This document shows positions 44,722-56,417 of a DNA stretch of 64,000 bases, piece by piece. Each line of letters starts with the position of its first letter. The stretch's first letter is position 1. The notes below the pieces were generated by a model. That model was given only the letters and a program-made list of their open reading frames with translations, did not search any database and was not told the DNA's origin. The DNA lies in contig CM041776.1 of NCBI GenBank assembly GCA_023374045.1, forward strand, positions 44,336,171-44,400,170. Direction: 5' to 3'. The stretch comes from Limonium bicolor. Its lineage: Eukaryota; Streptophyta; Magnoliopsida; Caryophyllales; Plumbaginaceae. The position numbers and the translations under genes are program-made.

Positions 44722-45435
44722 TGTTGAAGACTTAAGTTTTGCAGATGATTGCCTCCTCAGTCAAAGTAGCGATGCAGAAAGACTTGGCATTGTCACAACT
44801 TACCAGCTCGAGTACCTCTGCAGAAGCATCTGTTCACTTGTCCCTATTTGCCAAGAAGCTCGACACTACTGAGTGGCTGCGGAAAACTCGGATGGTTGGA
44901 AGCGCACGCAAACGTGAGAACGTGAAGCACAAGCAGCTCCATAACTCCGATACTTGCGGAAACAATTCAAGGAGCCGTTACATGAAGACTTTACCGAAGA
45001 TTTAGGATATAGTTAAACAAGTATATAAGCATATGGTTGTAATTAGTTTAGGTGTGCATTCGCGATTATTCAGAGAGAGAAACACCGCTTTGAGAGAGAA
45101 AGTATTATTGAGAGATCTTAGTGAGATAGTGTCAATCAGCTTAGGTATTTATTACCTAGAGAGCACACATAGAACACTCTCCTTTACTCCTTGTGACGCA
45201 TTGATCAAAGCCGAGAGTAGAGCGAGTGTTGGATGAGACATAGTACCTCTGTCGAATCCCAAGATAGGAAGCTAGGTTGTAATTCACATTGAATTTCAAT
45301 ACAAGCAAAAACCTATCTTGTCAATTTAAAACAAAAGCTTCTGCGTTATTATTTTTTGCACACAGTTATTCTTCAAGCAGAGTTGGTCTGAGACTAACAC
45401 CTCAGACCTACTGGGTCAGCACCCCGATCCCATCA
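44722..45435 (+). repeat. Sirevirus 3' LTR (714 bp)
   Basis: TGTTGAAG to CCCATCA, matching 21789-22501. The GTTAT duplication follows. Confidence 0.93.
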
Positions 45436-45440
45436 GTTAT
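45436..45440. other. Target site duplication of the Sirevirus, right copy (GTTAT)
   Basis: Directly after the Sirevirus 3' LTR; identical to 21784-21788. Confidence 0.93.
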
Positions 45441-46195
45441 TCTGTCCAACCTCTGTCCAAAATATTAGCAGTCAAAATAGTGGAGCTGAATTAATTATCT
45501 TTCCCAGATGATTTCTTTTACTTCTTATTCTGTCTTTTTAATTATGTTGGGCTAAGAGGATTTACTCCGGGTGAAGGTTAAATTATAGTTTGTTTAATTA
45601 TGTAATCTATATTTTTACCGGTTTAATTAAATACAGTTTGTTATGATTAAAGCTTATCTCTCGCCTTTTTAATAAATTTCATGAATTTATTAAAATGCTT
45701 TACAAAGTCTATTTTGATCAGACCAGTGATAAATAAACAGGTTAATTAATCGATAAATTTGTGGAAAACTTATTTTGATTAAATAAGTTAGTTTTCAGAT
45801 GCAAAATATAAGTCCTCGCACTTAATCCGTTTACATGTGTTTTGCTCGAATCTAGAATAAACCGAGCATGTTCTGGTAAACGAGTCCTTTTGAGTCTATG
45901 ATTTAGACCTTAAGATAATAACATGAACTTTGCCAAACTATTAAAATAAAACCGGTAGAGATAGCATAATTAATTAGATTATATAAACCTGAACCTAGAG
46001 TCTCGTTTAATTTATCTTCCACACAGTTAATTTTATCTGCTATTTTACTTTTCAAAAACAAGTCAATTAATTCGCCCCTTTTATGACAAAGCTTAGGTAC
46101 TATATTATTTCATTATAAGTCTCACGGTTCGATACCCGGCCGCTTCTGTCTTACTATACTACTGCGACTGGGATTTTGTTTGCAGCCCGACAGTT
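45441..46195 (+). repeat. Athila 3' LTR, second part
   Basis: Resumes the LTR cut at 21788. No coding signal. Near the end, CACGGTTCGATACCCGG followed by ACTATACTACTGCGACT (46125-46168) resembles the 3' part of Athila/Tat LTR or leader regions. The right boundary, where E begins, is uncertain by some tens of bases. Confidence 0.55.
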
Positions 46196-47634
46196 ATTTT
46201 GAGTTATTAATTTCTTTCTCAATTGTTTTAAATACACCAGTTCCAACCACTCACAATATACTGTCTGCATCCATACATTTCATGAATTATACAAACTATG
46301 ATTTTAAGAAAATATCCAACAAGGAACAACATCATGTATTCGCGAGTAAGCATAATAATTTCGATTCGTGCATTTATCTTATTTGGTGATCAATTAGCAC
46401 ACAACACACAAATCAGAGTAACCAAGGTAGCATACGGGGAATGAGAAGTTCATACCGTTCACCGTTGTACTTGTAACCGACGTTCCTTCGGTGTTCACAA
46501 TCCAAGTCCTATAGCATACATGTGATCGAGTGGTTAATTAACTATAATTAACCTTACTTATTACTTTTCTAAAGTTTCCCGGTTTATACTTACTAATTCA
46601 TTTTTATTCAAATACATTTACTTAGGTTACTTACTTACAATTATTTTCTAAACTTCTTCATGACCTTAATGACCTTTAAACATCATTAATCAGGTCTTAA
46701 TTATCTTATAATACCATTACCCATCATTACCCATCCTTAGAATAGCTTTAAAACAGATTCTGTCTAAAAATTGAGGTGGTCCGAGTTACTGTCCGGGTTT
46801 ACAAACCCGGACCACCACTTTGGTAATCTCTCGGGTAAGAAAATCGTCTGGTCCGGGTTTGTGTCCTACTCTACAAACCCGGACCACATGTTTTTAGAAG
46901 CTACGGGTATGTTTTTTGTATGGTCCGGGTTTGTGTACTACTTTACAAACCCGGACCACAATCTTTGAGAAGTTACGGGCATGTTTTAGGGGTGGTCCGG
47001 GTTAGTGTCCTATTTTGTAAACCCGGACCACTCCTTTTGTATAACATTCTGTCGAGTTTTTATGCTGGTCCGGGTTTTTGTACTGGTTTACAAACCCGGA
47101 CCAGTTGCAGTTTTAAAATTATATATGTTTTTGAGCTTGTTTCAACTCCAAACTTCAACCAGTCTCTTCCCTAATATTCCTACATATAATCTGTTACATT
47201 AATACACTCACTGTAAGTTTTTCTCTTATGTTACGATTTTCCTTCTCCAACAAATGCTACAGACTTTCCCATTCTTCTTCTCACTAGCTAAATGACTCTC
47301 AACTAGTATAACTTAGTTGAACAACTCCTCAATACACCATTTCCAACTCCACTCAACTACCCTCTTCTTCCTATTACAAACTAAAGTGAAAAATCTCATT
47401 TTTTCCCTTTTACAACCTCCATGTTCTTTCTTTTCTAACAGCACACTAGTCACTAAATTCCTAACCAAATTTTACAGAGGTTCCCTCCATTTCTAAGTGT
47501 TCTCACCACATAATTTTGCACACTCAATATAGTTCACAACCTTTTCAACATATATATTATTCTCACACAACTTCTAATACTTACTGCACACTTAACAATT
47601 TATTTACTTGTTTTCAAAAGCTTCAAACTACAAA
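46195..47634 (-). repeat. Element E: minus-strand fragment of a Tekay-like LTR
   Basis: Read on the minus strand it matches the middle of the A LTR: ATAGTTTGTATAATTCATGA (46280-46300 region), the ACGGTGAACGGTATGA block near 46460 and, upstream, a hairpin array. Neither LTR end is present. The fragment is cut on the right by F and ends at or is truncated by the Athila LTR on the left. Confidence 0.7.
46778..47104 (-). repeat. Hairpin array, element E (5 units, period 72 bp)
   Basis: Plus-strand unit starts are 46778, 46850, 46922, 46994 and 47067. Arms GGTCCGGGTTTGT and ACAAACCCGGACC (13 bases) are nearly perfect in four units, with 10-14 base loops. The first unit has one imperfect arm. The sequence differs from the arrays in A-D while the 72-base step is the same. 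Confidence 0.9.
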
Positions 47635-49239
47635 TGAAATACCCAAAACCTTGATATGTTATTTAAACATTAAAATATGGTACATAAAGGCTAAAAGTGT
47701 CTTAGAAACATTAGTGAACAATTTTAACCATAGTAAAACAATAAAGTACCATAAACACAGTTTGAGCAAAAACATGCTCTAAGCTTGGAGTGAACTTGGT
47801 TAGGATCCAAAGAGCCTACCAAGACTTAATAATATTCAATTATGATTTGATAAGGCTAATTAAGTCCTTAGGACTTTGGTAGACAGTTAAACCAAACCAA
47901 ACACAAGAAAACACCTTAAAGTCCATTTAAGAAAATACCTGCTCTAGACTTGGTGTAACCTTGTATAGGACTTAAAGTTCATCCCTAGACCTTATTAATA
48001 TGCTAATGAACATTTTAAATCAATTACTAAAGAAAACCAAACTTGAAAACAAGTTAAAACACAAAATGTGCTTTAAGGAGCCTTAAAGCACATTTTTGAA
48101 ACATTGTCTTGTAAATGGGTTTTGAGTGGCTAAATTTCCATCATTAACCTTTAATCAACATGTGTACTACTTAGTATCACATTAGGAAGCCTAAATCAAT
48201 GGGAAATCAAAAATTTCATAATTATGTGCCTTAATTTGTGAATAGTGCTCAAATAGTGCTAGTTTAAGTTATAAGTCAACATAAGTTAACTAATTGGTCA
48301 ACAATGAACACACATCAGCCTATATACAAGTGGGGGCCGATTTTATAAGTGGTGAGTCATCACCCTTGCTAGTTAGTTAAAGAAAGAAGGAAAAAGTAAG
48401 TAAAAAGGTTACTATTTGCTTTATATGTAAAATATCTTACAAAAGTCAACCTCTCACCTCACATCCCTCATTTCTTTTGATTCCCACCGTCTTCAACCTT
48501 CTCCTCCATTCTCCATTTCGTTTTTGCTACAGCACCTATACATTCTTCACCTTCTTTCACTTGTAAATCATGACTCCATGCTCCAAATTCAATTTCAAGA
48601 CTACCTTTGTCTTAGTTAGAGTGAGCTCTTCATTTCCCTCTTTTCAAATCTTCAAGAGCTCAATTTTGATTCCATGGAGATTCACCATTGAAGGAGCTTG
48701 AGCTCATATTTTCATGCTTTGTCATTCTCCTATGCTTCAAGGTAAGGAAAACCAAAGAAAATCTAACTTTCCTCTCATTTTGGTTCATGTCCAAAAATTC
48801 ACCTCACAATGGTGCCTTGTCTTGCTCTCTTCTTAGCTTAATTCAAACTTCAATGGACTAGGAGGAGTCCTCTCTTGTTACTTATTCAAGTTCTCTTTCA
48901 AATTCCAAAGGTAATCATCAATTTTAGTGTTTTAAAACACTTATGTAACCTAGGGTTTAATTATAAGTTTGTGTATTAAACTTAATGCTCATTACCATTA
49001 TGTGTGTATTGGTTAGAAGATTGACAAGTGATAAAAGCTCCTTGCCGATTTTCAATCAAGAAAGAGCAAGATAAAACAAGTGAGAGAGCTTGGAAAACAA
49101 AGAGGTAAATGACCTCTCTTAATGGGTTTTGTGTACTAGGGAATTGAGCTATATTTGCTTAATAAATAATCTAAAGAGCCAATGGGAAATGAGCTAGAAA
49201 ATATCCACAAGGTGGACAAAAAGGACATGGGAGCATTGT
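47635..49239 (+). repeat. Element F: first 1.6 kb of a plus-strand Tekay-like LTR
   Basis: TGAAATACCCAAAACC at 47635 is the LTR start. The region with TGCTTTAAGGAG and CTTAAAGCAC (48070-48090), the CT-rich leader near 48460-48560 and donor-like sites at 48742, 48911 and 49105 follow as in C and B. It is cut at 49240 by G, before its hairpin array. ACAAA (47630-47634) would be the target duplication, with its partner outside the window. Confidence 0.75.
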
Positions 49240-50300
49240 TGTAACACCCCTCTCCTTAAACACGTAATAATCTCTCACGTAGCAATAAATAAAACGTCTT
49301 ACAGCGGAAGAATGAATAATAACAACAATACTCACTCGGGTGTCACCGGCCATTACTCGCCCATGCAAGTAACGAAGCCAAACTACATCCAACAACCAAC
49401 CAAAACAAACTACTAACCGTCGTGATAACGAGAAAACTCCTATACATCATTCTAAGTCCATAAACCATAAACGTCGACAAGTGAGGGTCTACCCAAACCT
49501 GAATATACATAATCGTACCATATTACAACTCCATGTGCGGTAATTAAAATAAACTCTAATTACCTTGTTCCCGCACTTCGGCTTTGGCGATAATCAACAA
49601 CCTGCATGAGTGTAGTATCAGCGATAGACGCTGAGTATGCCGGGCCTGGACCCTAATGGTCACCTAGTCATTTTAACCATCTTATTATTAGATTTGTTTC
49701 ATGCTTTACCATTTTACAGATATAATCAATACTGTAATAACCATGCATAAAAACATAACCATCCATCCAAACATTTATAAACACTTAACCATCCATCCAA
49801 TCCAATCATTCATAAAATATCACAACCACAATTGTATATCGAACGTATCGAATAATAACAGTGTAATGTACAATGTACAATCGCCGTAGCGTACAGTTTC
49901 TATAGTTAATTTATCTTGGCCTTAAGGCCCCATCCAAACCATGTTTAATTAGTACCAGTTGGGCGTCATGTTAAGACAACCTCATAACCTCACCATGGAC
50001 AGTAGTCCTCCCGTACATGCTAACAAGATTATAGTAGGTATTACTGAACACTTATGTACAAGAGATTAAACAAAAACATAGCAAAATAACCAAGAATGTG
50101 CCGGGTACGAAATACCCGGCACCAAGCACGGCATATATAAAAATGAAAGGAAACCTACTCAATCTATACGGGTAGCAAACAAAAACCCGGTCAAAAGTAG
50201 CAGGGAAGCCAATTAAGACCAAGCAAGTCAAACCCTAGGGACTTGTATAGAAAATTAGTCCTAGCCTTTTGTAATTAATAAGTAAAAGAGGGGGAAATTG
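49240..50300 (-). repeat. Element G: minus-strand end of a diverged Tekay-like LTR
   Basis: On the minus strand the end reads GGGGTGTTACA at 49240, with CTTCCGCTG about 70 bases upstream, the layout of the A, C and D LTR ends. A GTGCAGGTTG-like acceptor region would lie near 49600. A perfect hairpin, GTGCCGGGTA/TACCCGGCAC, lies at about 50103-50127. The upper boundary with H is uncertain; G and H might belong to a single LTR. Confidence 0.55.
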
Positions 50301-51577
50301 TGATAGATTTTCTAACTCTACTAAAAACTAACAGAACTAAACGGTACTTACAATGATCCGCCCCAGATTCATAATGGTAAACGTCATAAAGACACATATG
50401 ATCACCCAGGAAAAGAATAAGCTTCGAATTAACCAACTCTTGATAGTGCCGGATATCATGCCGGACAGAATGCGCACGGCAGATTCAAAAACCTTGAACG
50501 TGTCGGACGTTTTGTACCCGACATGCTACCCGGCATTACCAAAATGGCAAATTACTTCTCCAGTTCGAAGCCGAACCAAGAACTCCCCAATCATTATCGA
50601 AAACTAGCAAAGATTTGGTAATCAATGAACCGACAAGGGGAGAATAACATGGCTAATACTAAATCTTAGGTTTTCATCCTCTAAATTGTAGAAGACAAAT
50701 GGAAAGACCACTTGGAGTTTCTCAACCTTTCTGCCTTAATAAAGTCAGAATTTGAAGTAAATGGAAGGAGAAGCAACTTCATTCCAATTGCAAGAAACAC
50801 AAAACTCCAAGTTGAAACTTATGTCTTTTATTAAACAATCATAGTGTGTTTACAAAGACAACCACTCCATATCAGTAACCACTAAGGATTATAATGCATC
50901 CTCTACATTTAATGGAAAAGGAACAATCAAGGGGGATGGAAAATTGTCTTAGCCTTAACCCGTTGACAAATTCTTCTTCTCCTTGTAAATAATGCAAGAT
51001 CTTCCTCCAGCAGCACTTCGGGACTTTTTGAGAGTTTTCTGAGTGTAGAAGTATATATGAGATGATGGCCAAAAATGCAACATTCGGCCTCCTTTTATAG
51101 GCACCAAAATACTTATGCCGGACGTACTCCTGCCGGGTCTGTTTGATCCGGCATGTATATTAAAAATGTGCACGGGCTGTAATGGTCGTAACCGCCAGGG
51201 CGCGAAAAGTCACTTATTGCCGGTCAGAGTATATCCGGCACCATACCCGACATCGAGTATTTAGAAACGGTAAATAACCGCTATCTTTTGGTGAACAGGT
51301 GTATCTTTTGATTATGCCGGATACATACTACCCGGCACCATGCCCGGCTTGACTCCTTTTTACTTTGCTTCTGTGCCGTGCATGAGGAATCCGGCTTCAC
51401 ATCCGCAATACTTAGTTCCTGATGTAGAGTTTCTCTCCTTGCACAGAAAACACACAAAACATAAGACTGATATAAAAAATCATTTTACATACAAAAAACG
51501 TAAATACTACTTATTCTATATCTAACTAATATTATTGCAAATCTAGCTTATAAAATAGATAAGTCTACGGCTTATCA
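50301..51577 (-). repeat. Element H: minus-strand Tat/Athila-like LTR
   Basis: On the minus strand it starts TGATAAGCC at 51577, right after the lineage motif GCTCGAGGACTAGCAAAAGG (51592-51611). CCTATAAAAGG on the minus strand (about 51091-51101) is a good TATA box. CCGGCA-type inverted repeats lie upstream of it (51116-51154, 51218-51253, 51315-51351) and downstream (50446-50545). The lower end is placed at TGATAG 50301 after GAGGGGGAAATTG, but this is tentative. No protein motif is visible. Confidence 0.5.
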
Positions 51578-51993
51578 AGGCCCTACACTTACCTTTTGCT
51601 AGTCCTCGAGCAAAATTAAATCAGGGAACAGTAACTACTTGTGCACAAACAGGTACTCATAATAACAACAACCAGAGTTCTTTCTTGACTACCTGACTCT
51701 AATTCATAAGCATCACTTAATCTTCCTTTTACATGAATATACTAGTGGGTATAAGACAAAAACAATCAATCTAAAAACGGATCAGAGACTCATGGGCTTC
51801 TTTGCATTAGGGATTTTGCATCTCTCCTTTTTCCGGTTTCCACATTCAGCTCTATTTCTCAAGAGTTTCTGAAAGTGGCCAAGACACTCATCAATGGTTT
51901 TTTTTCCGGTTCAGCCCTATTTTTTAAGGGTTTCTGAATCTAACCATGACTATTGTTTTGCATTTAAAGAATGGGGAATTTAGAAAAAAAAAT
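51578..51993 (-). other. Element H internal 3' end, cut by element D
   Basis: This 0.4 kb includes the lineage motif before the LTR and text with GGGTTTCTGAATCTAACCAT. It has no coding signal and no recognisable gene. The rest of the element lies beyond D, outside the window. AAAAT (51989-51993) is the candidate target duplication of D. Confidence 0.45.
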
Positions 51994-53967
51994 TTTAATA
52001 CCCCGGATCTAAAAATGGCGATTAAATTACTCTAATATGATTAAAAAAAAGGCCTAATGGTGCCTAAAGTGTATTGGTAAAAGAAATAAAACCAAAAAAA
52101 AAGAGAAAACGCTTGAAAAGCGAAAAACGCTAAAATACGCGTTAAATGAGTATAAGAGATATATGATCTCGAGAGGGTCCGAGATGGATTCCTAAGGCTT
52201 AGTTAGGCCTAATAAGTATACGGGAATGATTCCCGAAGAAAACGGATCCAAATAATGGATTAAAACGCTAACGGAGTTTTAAAGCACGTTTTTTCGAGGA
52301 AGTCCGAAAACGTGACTTTAAGTGGTCAAATGGACCCGTAAAAATTATAGTTGATTATATAACTATAATTAAGTATTAATGGAAGCTTAATAGCCATTAA
52401 AAATAAAGAAACGAGAAGAATCCGAAAAACGGGCCCGGTTAGTGAATAGTGCCAAACCGGGTAAAATAACGAGTGTTTTCTGTAAGAAAACGAAAAACGC
52501 TCCAGCTTACTAATTTAGTGGGGCCGGTTTTATTTAGTGAGTCACCCACTCACACACACTCTAAGCTAGTAAATAAATAAGAAAGGAAAGAAAAGAAAAA
52601 GTAAAAGGGTGAATAGTTAATGTAATATTAGAACTCTCTCTCCCCCTCTTTTCTTTCATTCACGATTCCTTTCCCCCCCACCGGAGCTTCTTCTTCCTTT
52701 ACCTCTGTACGCTGGGCGACTCCACACAGCACCCACCTCCATCTTCAATCTTCTCTAACTTGCTCATTCCTTCACCGAATCGCACAAAATTGCCACCGTT
52801 AGACTCGTATCGGCGAGGGCTACGTTTTGTACCCCTCAAAATCTTGATTCCCCCACCTTCACTTCCATGGATGTTGGAGCTTTTGAAGCTTTAAGAGCTG
52901 ATTTTAACTCTCCTCCACCTCCTTAATGTCTTAAGGTAATAATAAGTAAGAGTTTTGGCCATTTCAAGCTTGTTCTTGTAATTTGGGAAAAATTCCCTCA
53001 CGTTGAATTTTTCCCCATGTTAGCCGTGAGCATCTTGCTCTTGTGAAGGGATGGAAACTCTTCAAATGGATTGCCAAGCTGTCCATTTGGTTATTCTAAG
53101 GTAAAACCTAAGCCAAACCTTGAAAACTAGCTCCTTGGAATATATTAGGTTATGTGGAAAATATTGAAACTTACTTGTTGATGTGTGTGTGGGGATATGA
53201 TTGTAGTTGGCAATCTATGCTCCTTGGTACGTTGTGAAAACAAGAAGAGAAAGAGGGAACAAGAGAAAGAAGAGGAAGAGGAGTAAGAAACCGAGAATAA
53301 ACAAGGTAATGGGCTTACCTTGCGTTGGTTTTATTTGCTTGGGGAAAACTTATGTTGGTGTTGTATAAACAACCTTGAGCTTGAATGGGTGTAGTTGTGA
53401 TACTACAATGATGGTAGTTAAATGAGAATGTTTAATGTTGTTTAAGTGTGAGAAATAAGTTTGTGAACTAAGCTAGTTTATATGTGTGAACAAGGGGAAT
53501 TTGAGGTGGTTTTGATGTGTAAACCAAACAGAGGAGAAGAAGTGTTTGTGAGCATGTTTAGTGTGGTGAAAATGCTAGGGAAAGCAAGTAAGTGCTGTCA
53601 AATTTACCTAGGAATGGGAAGTCTTGAGTGTTTTATGATGAGGAAGAGATTAGGTGTGCATAAGAGGTTTAAGCGAGTAGAAATGGTTTGCAAAATCAAG
53701 CTAAGGAGAAGGGTGTATTAGGAGTAAAAATAATGTCATTTGAGTGCCAAGAATGACATTGGTGAGGGAAGTTTGAATGGTATAATGATGCAACCAAAAT
53801 CTGTAGCAAAAGAGGTGGTTTAAATGCTTGAAGAGTTGTAGAAAATAAAGTAGATTTAAGGCCTTAAGAGTGAGTCATGGAACTTGGTAAGAGGTGTGCA
53901 TTATGTTGGAAGTTTTGGAGAAATTTGGCTAAGTGTTTAAAGGCTTGGAAAGTGAGGATTTTGCCTT

Positions 53968-54285
53968 GTCCGAACTTCCGTCCGGACATGGAAGTTCGGA
54001 CAGGCTCTGTTGGTTAGGAAAATTTTCATTCTCGAACTGTGTCCGAACTTGGGAAGTCCGGACACAAGTTCGGACGTACCTATTTCTTCCGTAGAAATTA
54101 TCCTCGAACTGTGTCCGAACTTGGGAAGTCCGGACACATGTTCGGACGCATGGACTTCTGTAATGAACTTCTCTCGACTCACGTCCGAACTTCCGAAGTC
54201 CGGACACAAGTTCGGACGTGTGTCTGTTTTCCGTCTAAAGTCACGGCTTGCGTCCGAACTTGGAAGTTCGGACACAAGTTCAGAC
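53968..54285 (+). repeat. Hairpin array, element D 5' LTR (5 units, period about 71 bp)
   Basis: Unit starts are 53968, 54041, 54113, 54183 and 54252. Outer arms GTCCGAACTT and AAGTTCGGAC enclose an inner GAAGTCCGGAC. Several units carry the extended arm GTGTCCGAACTT. The core equals that of B and of the Athila hairpins, but not that of the sibling element A. Confidence 0.9.
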
Positions 54286-55549
54286 AGGCCACTATACGGA
54301 CCAAAAATATTGTTTTAAGTTGGGAAATGATGCCTAAAAATGGTAATTACCTAGTAAAGATGGTGTGAGGTTGTTTAAGACCAGTTAGGTGACATGTAAA
54401 GGCCCTAGGAAGTGTAAGAAGGTGTTATAAGTGATTGAGGAGTGAGAACTCAAATTAACAAGAGTAGAACCGAGATAACGGGACAACGGGTAAATACGGG
54501 AATAGCATTTTATTATGTACCGTATGAGCTTAGTATTAATAATAATGTTTGAAACATTATCAGAGAGTCGTGCGTGACCTGAGCATGGTGAGATGCCACG
54601 GTAAAGTAAAAACCCCGGTGAAAGGTATGATTTTCTCATGCCCCGTATGCTAACCGAGTTACTCTGATTTGTGTGTTTGTTTGCCGGCTTAAGCAAGATT
54701 AAAGCATGAAAATAATCCCTTGTTTGACTATGTATGCCCTGATGTATGTTGTATGAACTAACATACTTGTATGCCGGTGTGGTCTAACATAGTGTATAGA
54801 CCGACTCATAGAGAGTAGTGATCGACTAGAAACCCGTAGAACGGGTAGTCTCATGATCAATGGTGATTTGCAAACACACACAAGCTATCGATTAAAGTAT
54901 AACGATAACGCAAACTTATGTACTCCCTAGAACGTGAGGAGATGTACGGGTTGAGTAAATACCCGATAACGGTTAGAAAACCTTATTGAGACATTCCACG
55001 AAATAAATATGAGTGGAGAGATAAATGAACCTCCAACGAGAGGATTGAAGTTAGTCCAATAATGTGAACTTATAAGGAAGGTAAAAGAGACCTAGGGGAT
55101 TAGTAACTCACTTGAGACATGGTCGACCTCCTATAAGAGGGTTTACCCGGTATAAGAATAAACCGAAAGTATGAGTGTATGTATTGTAAAGGTAACTCTT
55201 AAAACCTAAGATTAACCAAACTTGAGTAATGTTCCCTAAGTCATTAGAAACATCGAGAATGATGCTTCTAGACTAATATACATGATATAAATTATAACTC
55301 CGAGAGAGGAGTATATGGGAATGTGAGTAGTCCGAGAGTAGTCGGACCTAAGTAAAAGAGATAGGAACTAAGAGAGTTCCGTGAGCTGAGTTGAACCTTC
55401 CCACCATGCTAGACCCAGAGTAGGGTCGAAACCGGGGAAGTAAGACTATGCTCGAGAGCCATGATTTTTGGGCTCGAGTATGTTATTAAGAGTAACAAGC
55501 GTGACGTAGGAGACCTGTAGATCTCGAGAATCTACAAGAGCTTGAGTAT

Positions 55550-55750
55550 AAATAACCCAAGAGTGTGGGTGAGATAATGAGTATAAATAACCCAAGAGTG
55601 TGGGTGAGATAATGAATATAAATAACCCGAGAGAAAGGGGTGAGTATATGAATGTGTAACCCGAGAGAATGGGTAAGTATAAGAATGAGTAGCCCAATAG
55701 AATGGGCGTGTATACGAATAAGTAACCCGAGAGAGCGGGTGAGGTATCGA
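55550..55750 (+). repeat. Short tandem repeats in the D LTR
   Basis: Copies of about 35-40 bases with AATAACCC(A/G)AGAG, GGGTGAG and ATAATGAGTATA repeat about five times. Two neighbouring copies near 55545-55620 are nearly identical. There is no inverted-repeat structure, unlike the hairpin array. Probably a simple minisatellite. Confidence 0.7.
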
Positions 55751-56005
55751 ATAAGTAAACAAGGCATAGTGAGGAATAACCCTCAATGCCTAAGAGTAAC
55801 CAGTTACCACTAACAACATTGTTATGTTAGTTAGGAATCGTGTTCCGTGGTGGATGTAGATTCCTTGTGTGATATACATATATGTTGTATTGCCATGATG
55901 CATGTTGTTTGATTAAAATGAACACCATGTATATCCGACCCAAAGTAGTCGGCGTACCGCGGTTAGCACGCGGTATATGCGAATTTCATGCGCAGCGTAA
56001 GCTGA

Positions 56006-56034
56006 CCCCCTAGGGGGAACGTTTTTAGTGTGCA
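56006..56034 (+). other. CCCCCTAGGGGG palindrome, T-tract and acceptor-like TGCAG in D
   Basis: Same arrangement and almost the same sequence as in A at 9782-9811. Confidence 0.4.
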
Positions 56035-56393
56035 GGTACTTGAAGCTGACCACCGTTCGAGAGAGTAGGACGGGGACAGTTATGAAGCGTGGGTAGTTAG
56101 ATCGTAATTACTTATGCATTAAAATGAGGTGTAAGTCCGAGTATGTTATCGGCATCCGTATATTGTAGACTCGGTATAGTAAAGAAGTGAATTGAGTATT
56201 GTATTTGTATGAAGTACTCGGTTGTTCCAGTTCATCAGACCGTTACGGTATGTAGGAAGGCTTGGTTAGCCACATGGGTGGCTAACGGCGTTGTTTCACC
56301 CCTCGTTGTAATTAGAGTTCCGCTGCGTGAGTAGGAGTAATTAGTAACAGTTTAAGAGGTAATGACGAGATTAACGGTTGGGTGTTACAAAAA

Positions 56394-56417
56394 TGGTATC
56401 AGAGCGAAGTATCGCTC
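56394..56417 (+). promoter_or_regulatory. Element D primer binding site in a perfect hairpin
   Basis: TGGTATCAGAGCG four bases after the LTR matches initiator tRNA-Met. AGAGCGA and TCGCTCT around AGTA form a perfect seven-base hairpin that overlaps the site. Confidence 0.85.

Larger units (their letters stand above)
21789..45435 (+). mobile_element. Complete Sirevirus-type Ty1/copia element, interrupted by element C
   Basis: LTRs of 713 and 714 bases (21789-22501, 44722-45435) are bounded by a GTTAT duplication. The order Gag, protease, integrase, reverse transcriptase, RNase H is that of copia elements. A third ORF after pol, two Gag zinc knuckles, several AAGGGGGAA tracts before the 3' LTR and a tRNA-Met primer site point to the Sirevirus (SIRE/Maximus) lineage. 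The third ORF is split at 29716 by element C. Without C the element would be about 9.3 kb. It sits in the Athila 3' LTR. Confidence 0.9.
51994..56389 (+). repeat. Element D 5' LTR (4396 bp)
   Basis: TTTAATACCCC to GGGTGTTACA. The start is TT instead of TG. Contents follow the family plan: CGCTT inverted repeats (52105-52143), CT-rich leader near 52630-52690, donor-like sites at 52936, 53101 and 53306, hairpin array at 53968-54285, shared GGTGAAAGGTATGATTT block near 54615, a run of short repeats ATAACCCGAGAG (55550-55740), CCCCCTAGGGGG palindrome at 56006, T-tract and TGCAG at 56034, and TTCCGCTG near 56319. Confidence 0.92.

Noticed and set aside
46125..46168. tRNA-like B box (GGTTCGATACC)
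   Set aside because: No A box, acceptor stem or anticodon arm at proper spacing. The motif belongs to the Athila/Tat LTR or leader text.
53929..54368. Overlapping open frames on both strands across the D hairpin array, repeated at 63186-63625
   Set aside because: They arise from the repeated GTCCGAAC units, which lack stops. The repetitive translation and its presence in both LTRs argue against genes.
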